From the NCBI GenBank assembly GCA_009691645.1, contig SIAT01000129.1, forward strand, positions 1 to 5,317: 5,317 nucleotides of DNA, read 5' to 3'. The stretch is from Pedosphaera sp. Lineage in GTDB: Bacteria > Verrucomicrobiota > Verrucomicrobiia > Limisphaerales > SIAT01. Each line of letters opens with the position of its first letter. Position 1 is the first letter of the stretch. Position numbers and translations under genes: made by a program. This document shows positions 1 to 5,317 of this stretch, one piece after another. The notes under the pieces were generated by a model that worked only from the letters and a program-made list of their open reading frames with translations, was not told where the DNA came from and made no database searches.

Positions 1-132
1 CTCGCCGAAGCCTTGGTGGCCTTGCTCGGTGAGGAGTTGCAGGACGGTGTTCAGGAGATCGGGGCGGTTTGGTGGGTCATGTATTCTTGGGTGGTGGATG
101 TGTTTAGGGAAACCCCAACACGAGAACCGCAT
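1..132 (-). CDS. IS256-like transposase, N-terminal fragment (cut by left edge)
   Basis: The minus strand has an open frame from ATG at 132-130 to the left edge, giving 44 codons of an incomplete protein. A Shine-Dalgarno-like GAGGG (139-143) sits 6 nt before the ATG and supports this start; an in-frame GTG at 183-181 is the only upstream alternative before a stop. The product begins with a Trp/His/Pro-rich stretch (about residues 5-20). An amphipathic helix-like segment follows from residue 22, containing PDLLNTVLQLLTEQG and then GFGE at the edge. From memory, this matches the lead-in of IS256-family transposases, which continue into a 'LLNEAMRLER...' helix and a DDE catalytic domain, both outside this window. 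Codons from residue 19 on mostly end in G or C, as expected of coding sequence. The identification rests on fewer than 30 informative residues. An unrelated helical protein is possible. Confidence 0.45.
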   Translation of the reverse strand, partial: MRFSCWGFPKHIHHPRIHDPPNRPDLLNTVLQLLTEQGHQGFGE

Positions 133-138
133 GACCCG

Positions 139-143
139 CCCTC
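139..143 (-). promoter_or_regulatory. Shine-Dalgarno for the partial transposase
   Basis: On the minus strand GAGGG lies 6 nt upstream of the ATG at 132-130. This is the clearest ribosome-binding site in the window, and it decides between that ATG and the upstream GTG at 183-181. The two plus-strand genes have no comparable site. Confidence 0.45.
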
Positions 144-183
144 GACCAGCTTTTGGCGCGGCACAACGGGCAGGAGAGAGCAC

Positions 184-204
184 ATTTACAGAAAGGAATT
201 TACA
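184..204. repeat. Direct repeat ATTTACA x2, 14-bp period
   Basis: ATTTACA occurs at 184-190 and again at 198-204, with 7 bp between the copies. On the minus strand the pair reads TGTAAAT twice, heading into the putative insertion sequence. The position just inside the inferred element tip suggests a subterminal transposase-binding repeat. A -35-like reading (TTTACA) on the plus strand is also possible, but no good -10 follows at the proper distance. Confidence 0.5.
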
Positions 205-208
205 CCGC

Positions 209-392
209 CATTACTAGGAAAACAAACGTGGTCGATTGCCACTTACCACTAGACTTCGGAGCCTGGATTCACTAGCGTCCAAACATGCGCTCAGCCTCCG
301 TGAATCCATCAAATTGGATCAATCCCGCAGCATCAAGCTTTCTCCATTCTCGCACCATCGAATACGGCCGGCCCGTTTCGAGTCTGAGCGGG
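209..392 (+). other. Gene-free leader upstream of the cytochrome gene
   Basis: No convincing gene lies between the putative insertion-sequence end and the ATG at 393. The stretch is less GC-rich than the coding sequence that follows. It carries an inverted repeat (264-308), three ACTAG copies (213-275) and the 8-bp palindrome GGCCGGCC (366-373) 19 nt before the start codon. The main gene's frame stays open back to an ATG at 285, but the extra 36 residues have no signal-peptide or domain character, so I treat this as untranslated leader. I could not identify a -35/-10 promoter pair that I would defend, though the promoter for the downstream pair most likely lies here or in the adjacent element. 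Confidence 0.5.
264..308. promoter_or_regulatory. Perfect 9-bp inverted repeat in the leader (possible operator or RNA hairpin)
   Basis: TGGATTCAC at 264-272 is the exact reverse complement of GTGAATCCA at 300-308, separated by 27 nt. Inside the loop, AGCG (274-277) can pair with CGCT (288-291), which would stack a second short stem. The right arm can instead pair with TGGAT at 315-319 to make a small 5-bp, 6-nt-loop hairpin, so two mutually exclusive structures are possible. The element sits 85-129 nt before the start codon at 393. It could be a regulator-binding site or a leader structure; the sequence alone does not say which. Confidence 0.4.
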
Positions 393-2924
393 ATGTTCGT
401 CTCTGTGCGCAGCTTGCTTTTATTCCTTTGCTTCGTCCAAATCGCATCCGCTGATGTTGATTTCAGAAAGCAAATACAACCCGTCCTCGAGAACGCATGC
501 ATCCGCTGCCACGGCGCGGACAAAGCCAAAGGTGGCCTGCGGCTCGATACCAAGGAAGCCTTCCTCAAAGGCGGATCGAGCGGCCCGCTGACCAACGCCA
601 AAGAGCCGCAGAAGGGCGAATTGCTCCGCCGCATTTCTCTCCCGCGCGATCACGAAGACATCATGCCGCAGGAGACGGAACCGCTCTCCGGCCCGCACAA
701 AAACTGGATCGCCGACTGGATCCGCACCGGTGCGCAGTGGCCCGACGGCGTCGTCCTAAAAATGCGGAAGAAGGAAGTCCCCGGATTGGCAGAAAAACAG
801 TTCATCCCCGAGAAAGCGCCGGCATCCCTCGCCGAAGCCGCCGCGCAGACCGACAAGATTCTCAAACAGGAAAACGCCGTCGCCAAAGGCCCGCCAACCC
901 CCGTCGCTGGTGTGATTGACGACCTCGCCTTCCTCCGCCGCGCGACGGTGGATCTCATCGGGCGCATCCCGACGGTCGAGGAAGTCAAACAGTTCGAGCG
1001 CGAGAACACCGTCAACCGGCGCGAGAAGCTGCTGGACCGCTTGATTGCTCACCCCCGTTTCACCGAGCGCTGGACGGTGTTTTACGCGGATATGCTGCGC
1101 GTGCGCTCGCAGGCCGAGGGCGGCGGGCAACTACTCGCCTACGTGAACCGCAGCGTCGCCGAGGGCAAACCTTACGACCAGATGACGCGCGAACTCATCG
1201 CCACGAACGGTCGGCCCGAGCAATCGCCTGCCGCCGGTTTCGCGCTGGGCGACGCCGCAAACCCGATGGCCCTCGCTGGCGCGACCTCGCAGATTTTCCT
1301 CGGCGTCCGCCTCCAGTGCGCCGAGTGCCACGATCATCCGTTCGATGACTGGAAGCAAAAGGAGTTTTACGAACTGGCCGCCTTCTTCGGCAATATCAAG
1401 CGCGTCGAGCAGGGCAAAAACATCAAGCGCATCTACACCACCGAGGCCAGCGAGACGGCGGTGAAATGGCCGCCCGAACGCGAGCAGGCAGCGAAGCGCA
1501 ATGGCGTGGCCCCGAAGTTCCCTTTCGAGATGGTCAACTTCACGACCAAGCCGCACTACATCACGCGCCTCGAGGAACGCCGCAAGCCGGACACCGCCGG
1601 CATCAGCGCCATCGCCGCCAAGAAGGCGCTCGATGAATTGGTGGACGGGTTCAACGTCAAGCAGGCGTTGCGCGACACCAAGTCCGAGGCCGAAGTGCTC
1701 GCGGAAGCCAATGCCGCCGCGAAAAAGGGTGACGATGGCAAGAGTATCTACGTCCAGAGCGAGGAGCGGCGCCAACTGGCCGCGATGATCACCGACCCCC
1801 GCAATCCCTACTTCGCCCGCGCCTTCGTGAACCGCGTCTGGGCGGAGTTGGTCGGACGCGGATTCATCGAACCGCTCGACGACATCTCCGCCTACAACGC
1901 AATCCGTCATCCGCAGACGCTCCAATTCCTCGCGCAGGAATTCATCGCCAGCGGTTACGACCTGCGCGCCCTCGTGAAAGTGACCATGCTCACCGAGACC
2001 TATCAGCGCGGCCACCTCGCCGCCGGAGCCACTGCGGCCGATGTGGCGCGCGCAGAGGAATCTTTCACCACCACCCGCGCTCGCCGAATGTTGGGTGAAG
2101 TCCTCTTCGACAGCGTGGCGGCAGCGGGACATTTGCTCACGCACAAGTGGCCCGAAGGCGCGAATGTCCGCGAGGTGAAACGTCAAATTCGCATCCCCTT
2201 CGCCTCGCCCGCAATGGTCGCCGCCGCTGAGGACAAGAGCACCAACCAAACCGCCATGATGGCGATGATGAAACCGGCACAATCCCCCGCGCCGTATGAC
2301 CTCGAAAAAGGCGCGAACCTCGACTTCGAAGCGCTGCTCAAGCCGACGAAAATGTCGAAGGACGACCAGTTCGGCGACGTGCTCTCCGAGTCGAAAATGG
2401 ACCTCGCGATGAACAAGAAGATGGAGGACGAAGCGATTGAAGCCGTACGTCAGGCGCGCATCCGCCTGCTCCAGTCCGGCAACGCCGAGCGCTTCCGCCT
2501 CGAAACCATCTCCGCGCTCGTGGATGACAATCCGAAGTTCGACAGCACGTTGCGCATGGCGACGCCGGCGCCGCCGGCGCATTTCCTCCGCGTCTTCGGC
2601 CAACCCGCGCGTGACAACCTCGGTGAGTTCCGTGACGAGTCACCCTCGCTGCGCCAGCAGTTGATGATGCTCAACGGCAAAATCACGCATGAAGCTTCCC
2701 GCGTCGGCCCAATGGAGCCCGTTCACCAACTCATCAATGGCCCGAATGCCAAGCCCGATCAGGCCATCGAGTTGGTCTATCTCGAAATCTTCACACGCCG
2801 CCCCACAACAGAGGAGTTGGTCGAAGCCCGCTCCGTTATCACCAGCGCAAAAACCCGGATGGAAGGTCTCGGAGACCTCCGTTGGGCCATGCTCAACTCC
2901 CACGAATTCCGTTATCTCCCCTAA
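393..2924 (+). CDS. Exported PSCyt1-DUF1549-DUF1553 c-type cytochrome-like protein
   Basis: This is an 843-residue protein of the large PVC-specific family that joins a Planctomycete cytochrome c domain to DUF1549 and DUF1553. Residues 1-20 form a Sec signal peptide (hydrophobic SLLLFLCFVQIASA, cleavage likely before D21). PSCyt1 spans about 23-120 with CIRCH at 36-40 as the haem motif and M91 in 'DIMPQ' as the likely distal ligand. DUF1549 spans about 173-340 and contains CAECHDHPF at 309-317, a second CxxCH. DUF1553 spans about 455-843 with NRVW (480-483), EPLDD (493-497), ARRMLGE (563-569) and the typical ending NSHEFRYLP. Residues 600-700 look poorly conserved and include a Met-rich patch (622-626). 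I chose ATG 393 over the in-frame ATG 285 because it places the signal peptide at the N-terminus; GAGCGGG just before it is only a weak ribosome site. The DUF1501 gene follows 20 nt downstream. Its substrate is unknown. A periplasmic electron-transfer or oxidoreductase role is inferred from the haem motifs. Confidence 0.93.
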   Translation: MFVSVRSLLLFLCFVQIASADVDFRKQIQPVLENACIRCHGADKAKGGLRLDTKEAFLKGGSSGPLTNAKEPQKGELLRRISLPRDHEDIMPQETEPLSGPHKNWIADWIRTGAQWPDGVVLKMRKKEVPGLAEKQFIPEKAPASLAEAAAQTDKILKQENAVAKGPPTPVAGVIDDLAFLRRATVDLIGRIPTVEEVKQFERENTVNRREKLLDRLIAHPRFTERWTVFYADMLRVRSQAEGGGQLLAYVNRSVAEGKPYDQMTRELIATNGRPEQSPAAGFALGDAANPMALAGATSQIFLGVRLQCAECHDHPFDDWKQKEFYELAAFFGNIKRVEQGKNIKRIYTTEASETAVKWPPEREQAAKRNGVAPKFPFEMVNFTTKPHYITRLEERRKPDTAGISAIAAKKALDELVDGFNVKQALRDTKSEAEVLAEANAAAKKGDDGKSIYVQSEERRQLAAMITDPRNPYFARAFVNRVWAELVGRGFIEPLDDISAYNAIRHPQTLQFLAQEFIASGYDLRALVKVTMLTETYQRGHLAAGATAADVARAEESFTTTRARRMLGEVLFDSVAAAGHLLTHKWPEGANVREVKRQIRIPFASPAMVAAAEDKSTNQTAMMAMMKPAQSPAPYDLEKGANLDFEALLKPTKMSKDDQFGDVLSESKMDLAMNKKMEDEAIEAVRQARIRLLQSGNAERFRLETISALVDDNPKFDSTLRMATPAPPAHFLRVFGQPARDNLGEFRDESPSLRQQLMMLNGKITHEASRVGPMEPVHQLINGPNAKPDQAIELVYLEIFTRRPTTEELVEARSVITSAKTRMEGLGDLRWAMLNSHEFRYLP

Positions 2925-2944
2925 ACCGCCATCCCTAAAAAACC

Positions 2945-4210
2945 ATGAGCTCCTGCACTGACTACTACACGTCCCGCCGCCGGTTTCTCACTCAGTTCGC
3001 CGGCACAGCCGCGCTTCTCGGCATGCCGATCAACCGGCTCGTCGCCGCGATCGGTTCCGCCCACGCGCCGAAAGCCACGTCCGTCGTCCTCTTCTGGAAT
3101 GGCGGCGGCATGAGCCACCTTGATACTTGGGATCCGAAGCCGGGCCGTGAAGTCGGTGGCGAGTTTGCTGCCATCAAGACCAGCGCCAACGGCATCCAGA
3201 TCAGCGAAATCTTCCCGCAACTCGCCAAGCAGATGCATCATTGCGCGGTCATCCGCTCCATCGCCGGCACGAACGGCGACCACGGGCGCGCGACGTACGA
3301 ACTCCAGACGAGCTATCCGCAAAACCCCGCGCTCGTCCACCCGGGCCTCGGCTCGTTCGTCGTGAATGAGAGCCAGAAGGCCGGTGATCTCCCCTCCTAC
3401 ATCAGCATTGGCGGCATGGCTCCGCGCGCCGGCTACCTCGGCCAGCGTTGCGAGGCCTACTACATCGGCCTGCCCGGCGAGCGCGATCCGTATCTCGCCT
3501 TCCCCGACGGCATCCACCACGAGCAAGGCCAGCGCCGTCTGGAAGTTCTCGCGAAGATGAACCTCCGCACGTCCGGCAAACTCGCCGCGCGCGACCTCAA
3601 GGAAGCCGACGTCGCGCTCAAGGACGCCGTCACCCTGATGAAAAGCCCCGCGCTTTCATCCTTCGACCTCGACAAGGAAAATCCGAAAAACCTCGAGCGC
3701 TACGGCCTCACCGAGTTCGGCCGCGCCACACTGCTCGCCAAGAAGCTCGTCGAGACCGGCGTGCGTTTCGTGCAAGTGAATCGCGGCGGCTTCGACAACC
3801 ACATGGACGTCTTCCCCGCCATGCGCAACCACGGCTCCGTCATGGATCCCGCCGTCGCCTCGCTCATCGAAGACCTCGCCGCCTCGGGCCGGTTGGAGAA
3901 AACTCTCGTCATCATGCTGAGCGAATTCGGCCGCACGCCGAAGATCAACAAGGATGCCGGCCGCGACCACCACGCCCGCGTCTTCAGTTGCTTCCTGGCC
4001 GGTGGCGGCATCAAAGGCGGACAGGTCATCGGCTCGTCCGACAAGGACGGTATGGCCCCGGAGAATCGCCCCGTGCAGGTCGCAGACATCCACGCCAGCG
4101 TCTGCCACGCCCTCGGCATCGACCACACCCGCGAGTTGACCACGCCGCTCGGTCGCCCGATGAAGTTGGTCAAGGAAGGCGCCAAGCCGGTGACCGAACT
4201 GTTCGCCTAA
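2945..4210 (+). CDS. Tat-exported DUF1501 protein (alkaline-phosphatase-like fold)
   Basis: This 421-residue protein is a full-length DUF1501 member. The N-terminus has a twin-arginine motif SRRRFL at 10-15, then a hydrophobic stretch (18-36) and a possible cleavage near A39-A41. Export in folded form by the Tat system is therefore expected, often with metal cofactor already bound. Family landmarks appear in order: WNGGGMSHLDTWDPKPG (51-67), NGDH (110-113), GGFDNH (281-286), SEFGRTP (326-332) and GRDHH (339-343). A C-terminal segment with AGGGIKGGQVIG and a short tail follow. The Asp/His residues D60, H113, D284, H286, D341 and H342 are candidates for a metal site by analogy with the sulfatase/alkaline-phosphatase clan; which of them bind metal is not established. 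The start lies 20 nt after the upstream stop, with an A-rich stretch but no Shine-Dalgarno, so translation may depend on the upstream gene. Substrate unknown; a hydrolase acting alongside the cytochrome partner is inferred. Confidence 0.94.
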   Translation: MSSCTDYYTSRRRFLTQFAGTAALLGMPINRLVAAIGSAHAPKATSVVLFWNGGGMSHLDTWDPKPGREVGGEFAAIKTSANGIQISEIFPQLAKQMHHCAVIRSIAGTNGDHGRATYELQTSYPQNPALVHPGLGSFVVNESQKAGDLPSYISIGGMAPRAGYLGQRCEAYYIGLPGERDPYLAFPDGIHHEQGQRRLEVLAKMNLRTSGKLAARDLKEADVALKDAVTLMKSPALSSFDLDKENPKNLERYGLTEFGRATLLAKKLVETGVRFVQVNRGGFDNHMDVFPAMRNHGSVMDPAVASLIEDLAASGRLEKTLVIMLSEFGRTPKINKDAGRDHHARVFSCFLAGGGIKGGQVIGSSDKDGMAPENRPVQVADIHASVCHALGIDHTRELTTPLGRPMKLVKEGAKPVTELFA

Positions 4211-4230
4211 TCACCTCACCTCGAATCTTG

Positions 4231-4265
4231 GAGCGCGGACGCCAACGTCCGCGCTCTTTGCTTTT
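4231..4265 (+). terminator. Intrinsic terminator after the DUF1501 gene
   Basis: GAGCGCGGACG (4231-4241) and CGTCCGCGCTC (4246-4256) form a perfect 11-bp GC-rich stem with a CCAA loop, followed directly by TTTGCTTTT (4257-4265). It starts 20 nt after the DUF1501 stop codon and is oriented to end the plus-strand operon. On the minus strand no T-run follows the stem, so it is a poor terminator for the converging TPR gene. From memory, very similar GCGGACG/CGTCCGC palindromes recur between genes in Verrucomicrobiota, so this may be a dispersed repeat that also serves as a terminator. Confidence 0.75.
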
Positions 4266-4271
4266 CGGGCA

Positions 4272-4300
4272 TGGTAGGGCGCGGTGTCCCCGCCACGCGG
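4272..4300. repeat. GC-rich spacer element, possible degenerate dispersed repeat
   Basis: The segment has the core GGGCGCGGTGTCCCCGC (4278-4294) followed by CACGCGG. GCGG at 4281-4284 can pair with CCGC at 4290-4293. From memory it resembles an imperfect copy of a GGTGTCCCC-centred palindrome that I associate with Verrucomicrobiota spacers. No second copy is present in this window, so repeat status is unproven. Confidence 0.28.
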
Positions 4301-4313
4301 CAGACGACGAAGC

Positions 4314-4354
4314 TTCTTCTCCCTCTCCTCGATCGAGGAAGAGAGGGAGAAGAA
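4314..4354. repeat. Long bulged inverted repeat between the convergent genes
   Basis: TTCTTCTCCCTCTC (4314-4327) is the exact reverse complement of GAGAGGGAGAAGAA (4341-4354), giving a 14-bp stem. The interior adds CTC/GAG (4328-4330 / 4335-4337) around a GATC loop, with GAA (4338-4340) bulged on the right arm. The left arm is all pyrimidine and the right arm all purine. It lies 21 nt past the TPR stop codon, and on the plus strand CTTTTG follows, so it could act as a back-up terminator for that strand. For the TPR gene it gives a stem without a T-run. Confidence 0.6.
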
Positions 4355-4375
4355 CTTTTGCACTCCCTCCGGCAG

Positions 4376-5317
4376 CTACTTCTCTTCCTTCTTCGCCGCG
4401 CCGCCGAGGGTCACATCAATGCCGTAGGTCAGCGTGAGATCCTGGTGGGCGCGACCGGCCCACGAGGTGTTCAGGTGGACTTTGCAGACGGTCTTGAGCG
4501 TGCGGATTGCAGCCTCCTTGTCGCCCTTCGCAGCGTAGTGGCCCGCGATCTTGTATTGCGCCTCGGGCGCGGCGCTCTTGAAGAAGTTGAGCACGCCCAC
4601 CAGTGTCTGGATGGAGACGTCGTGCTGTTTCATCGCGCCCTGACACTCGGCGATGCGGAAGAGGGACAGCGGCTCGCGCTGGGATTGATTGTAGCAGGCG
4701 ATGGCTTCCGGATACTTACCGGTGCGGTTGAAGACTTCGCCCAGCCGCCACTGAATCGCATCGGACTGCTGCGGATGCTTGTTGAGCATCGCCTGGAAGG
4801 CTTCGATGCAACTCTTCCAATTGTTTTCCTCGCCGTAGGTCTCGGCAATTTCGGTGTCGGCGACGTATTGATTCTTCAACTCGCGATAGACGAGGCGCGC
4901 TTCGCCTCGCTTGCCACCGGCACGCAGGTAGGCGGCGTATTCACCGCGGAACGTGTCGTTCTCCGGGAACTTTTTGGACAGGGCGGCGAAGCGCGTGGTG
5001 GCCACCGGCGTGTCGCCGGCGTAGGCATGGATCCGGGCGCACCAGTGCTCCAGCGAGACCTTTTGTGCGGGGTCATCTACCGGCTGCCGCTCGATGAACG
5101 ACACGGCGTTGGTCGCGATGGTGGTGCGGAGCTTCGTGCCCTTCTCACCGTAGAAGGCCGGGATGTGCTGGCCGTGCATGGCGTCGGCGGTCCACTGAGC
5201 GAAGGTCAGCAACGCGTCCTTCTTGCGCACGCCATCCACGAGCGCGAAAGCGTCGGGAGTCTTCTTCTCGACGAGGCGGTGCATCACGATGCGGTGCTGG
5301 GCGATGTTGTGAAGTCC
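4376..5317 (-). CDS. TPR-repeat protein, C-terminal part (start beyond right edge)
   Basis: The minus-strand frame is open from the right edge to TAG at 4378-4376, giving 313 visible residues; the true start is outside, and the GTG at 5287 is only an internal codon. Helix-turn-helix pairs of tetratricopeptide type are visible at about 89-120, 121-150, 154-184, 186-216, 217-250 and 251-283. The clearest has AIQWRLGEVFNRTGKYPEAIACY with the usual small-residue and aromatic pattern. The first 90 residues are helical-looking without an obvious repeat. The protein ends in a charged tail, GGAAKKEEK. TPRs are protein-protein interaction scaffolds; no catalytic motif, membrane segment or signal is seen in the visible part, so partner and location are unknown. 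The gene converges on the DUF1501 gene across a 165-bp spacer and shares no transcript with it. Confidence 0.85.
   Translation of the reverse strand, partial: GLHNIAQHRIVMHRLVEKKTPDAFALVDGVRKKDALLTFAQWTADAMHGQHIPAFYGEKGTKLRTTIATNAVSFIERQPVDDPAQKVSLEHWCARIHAYAGDTPVATTRFAALSKKFPENDTFRGEYAAYLRAGGKRGEARLVYRELKNQYVADTEIAETYGEENNWKSCIEAFQAMLNKHPQQSDAIQWRLGEVFNRTGKYPEAIACYNQSQREPLSLFRIAECQGAMKQHDVSIQTLVGVLNFFKSAAPEAQYKIAGHYAAKGDKEAAIRTLKTVCKVHLNTSWAGRAHQDLTLTYGIDVTLGGAAKKEEK

Larger units (their letters stand above)
1..208 (-). mobile_element. Left end of a probable IS256-family insertion sequence (partial)
   Basis: This stretch appears to be the 5' portion of an insertion sequence whose body lies left of the window. 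The main evidence is the partial reading frame at 1-132, whose visible sequence resembles my recollection of IS256/Mutator transposase N-termini. A second sign is a doubled ATTTACA motif at 184-190 and 198-204. Read inward on the minus strand these are TGTAAAT copies close to the presumed tip, where such elements carry terminal repeats bound by transposase. The outer boundary near 208 is an inference, since the other terminal repeat and the target duplication cannot be compared here. If real, the element points its transposase away from the cytochrome operon and its outer end lies about 185 bp before that gene's start. Confidence 0.42.

Noticed and set aside
185..216. TTTACA ... TTACTA as a sigma-70 promoter
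   Set aside because: The spacing is 20 bp and the -10 match is poor. The repeat is better explained as part of the insertion-sequence end.
13..252. Plus-strand frame of 79 codons starting at TTG, opposite the putative transposase
   Set aside because: It has no ribosome site, turns Arg/Thr/Pro-rich after about residue 35 and matches no family I know. The minus-strand reading has a good start signal and a recognisable pattern.
2562..2580. Repeated GCCGGC units (GCCGGCGCCGCCGGCGC)
   Set aside because: It is explained by an Ala/Pro-rich coding stretch (TPAPPA) with GC-ending codons, with no further copies.
1131..2603. 490-codon open frame on the minus strand, antisense to the cytochrome gene
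   Set aside because: It lies wholly within a gene with recognised domains. Its product is a biased Arg/Gly/Glu/His-rich sequence without any family pattern, as expected from the antisense of GC-rich coding DNA.
3448..4437. 329-codon plus-strand frame overlapping the end of the DUF1501 gene and the spacer
   Set aside because: The product is almost entirely Arg/Pro/Ser and runs through the terminator hairpin into the antisense of the TPR gene, so it is a frame shadow.
4891..4909. CGAGGCG/CGCCTCG hairpin with a 5-nt loop
   Set aside because: It lies inside the TPR coding sequence with no T-run or conserved context. Short GC palindromes are expected by chance here.
1..5317. CRISPR array, tRNA/rRNA gene, riboswitch, defence or toxin-antitoxin system
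   Set aside because: I saw no regularly spaced repeats, no tRNA-like cloverleaf or conserved rRNA sequence, no known riboswitch core and no defence-type domain. Nothing beyond the listed genes supports an undescribed system.

Overview
The window looks like a chromosomal piece from the PVC group (Planctomycetota/Verrucomicrobiota), more likely Verrucomicrobiota. The main reason is a pair of adjacent genes with family names largely confined to that group: a Planctomycete-type cytochrome (PSCyt1) fused to DUF1549 and DUF1553, followed by a DUF1501 protein. Supporting signs are GC-rich coding sequence, little Shine-Dalgarno signal before the two main genes, and GC-rich palindromic intergenic elements of a kind I associate from memory with Verrucomicrobiota.

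Layout, left to right. (1) Positions 1 to about 208, minus strand: what I read as the 5' end of an IS256-type (Mutator-like) insertion sequence. The transposase start is at 132 and the gene runs off the left edge. A direct repeat, ATTTACA x2, may mark its subterminal end. (2) About 209-392: a leader without a gene. It holds a perfect 9-bp inverted repeat (264-272 / 300-308) and three ACTAG copies. (3) 393-2924, plus strand: an 843-residue exported protein with two CxxCH motifs (PSCyt1-DUF1549-DUF1553). (4) 2945-4210, plus strand: a 421-residue Tat-exported DUF1501 protein of the alkaline-phosphatase-like fold. (5) 4211-4375: a convergent intergenic spacer with a strong intrinsic terminator and two further structured GC-rich or purine/pyrimidine elements. 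(6) 4376-5317, minus strand: the C-terminal 313 residues of a TPR protein, whose start lies beyond the right edge.

How they work together. The two plus-strand genes are separated by 20 nt and followed by a terminator, so they are very probably one transcription unit. The first product should be a Sec-exported c-type haem protein. The second should be a Tat-exported metal-dependent hydrolase-like protein in the same compartment. This pairing recurs many times per genome in PVC bacteria, and its biochemical role is not settled. The TPR gene converges on this operon from the other side and shows no evident functional link.

I did not find a convincing undescribed system. The items most worth a second look are the leader with its inverted repeat next to an IS end, the two-haem-motif/DUF1501 pair, and the repeat-like elements in the convergent spacer.
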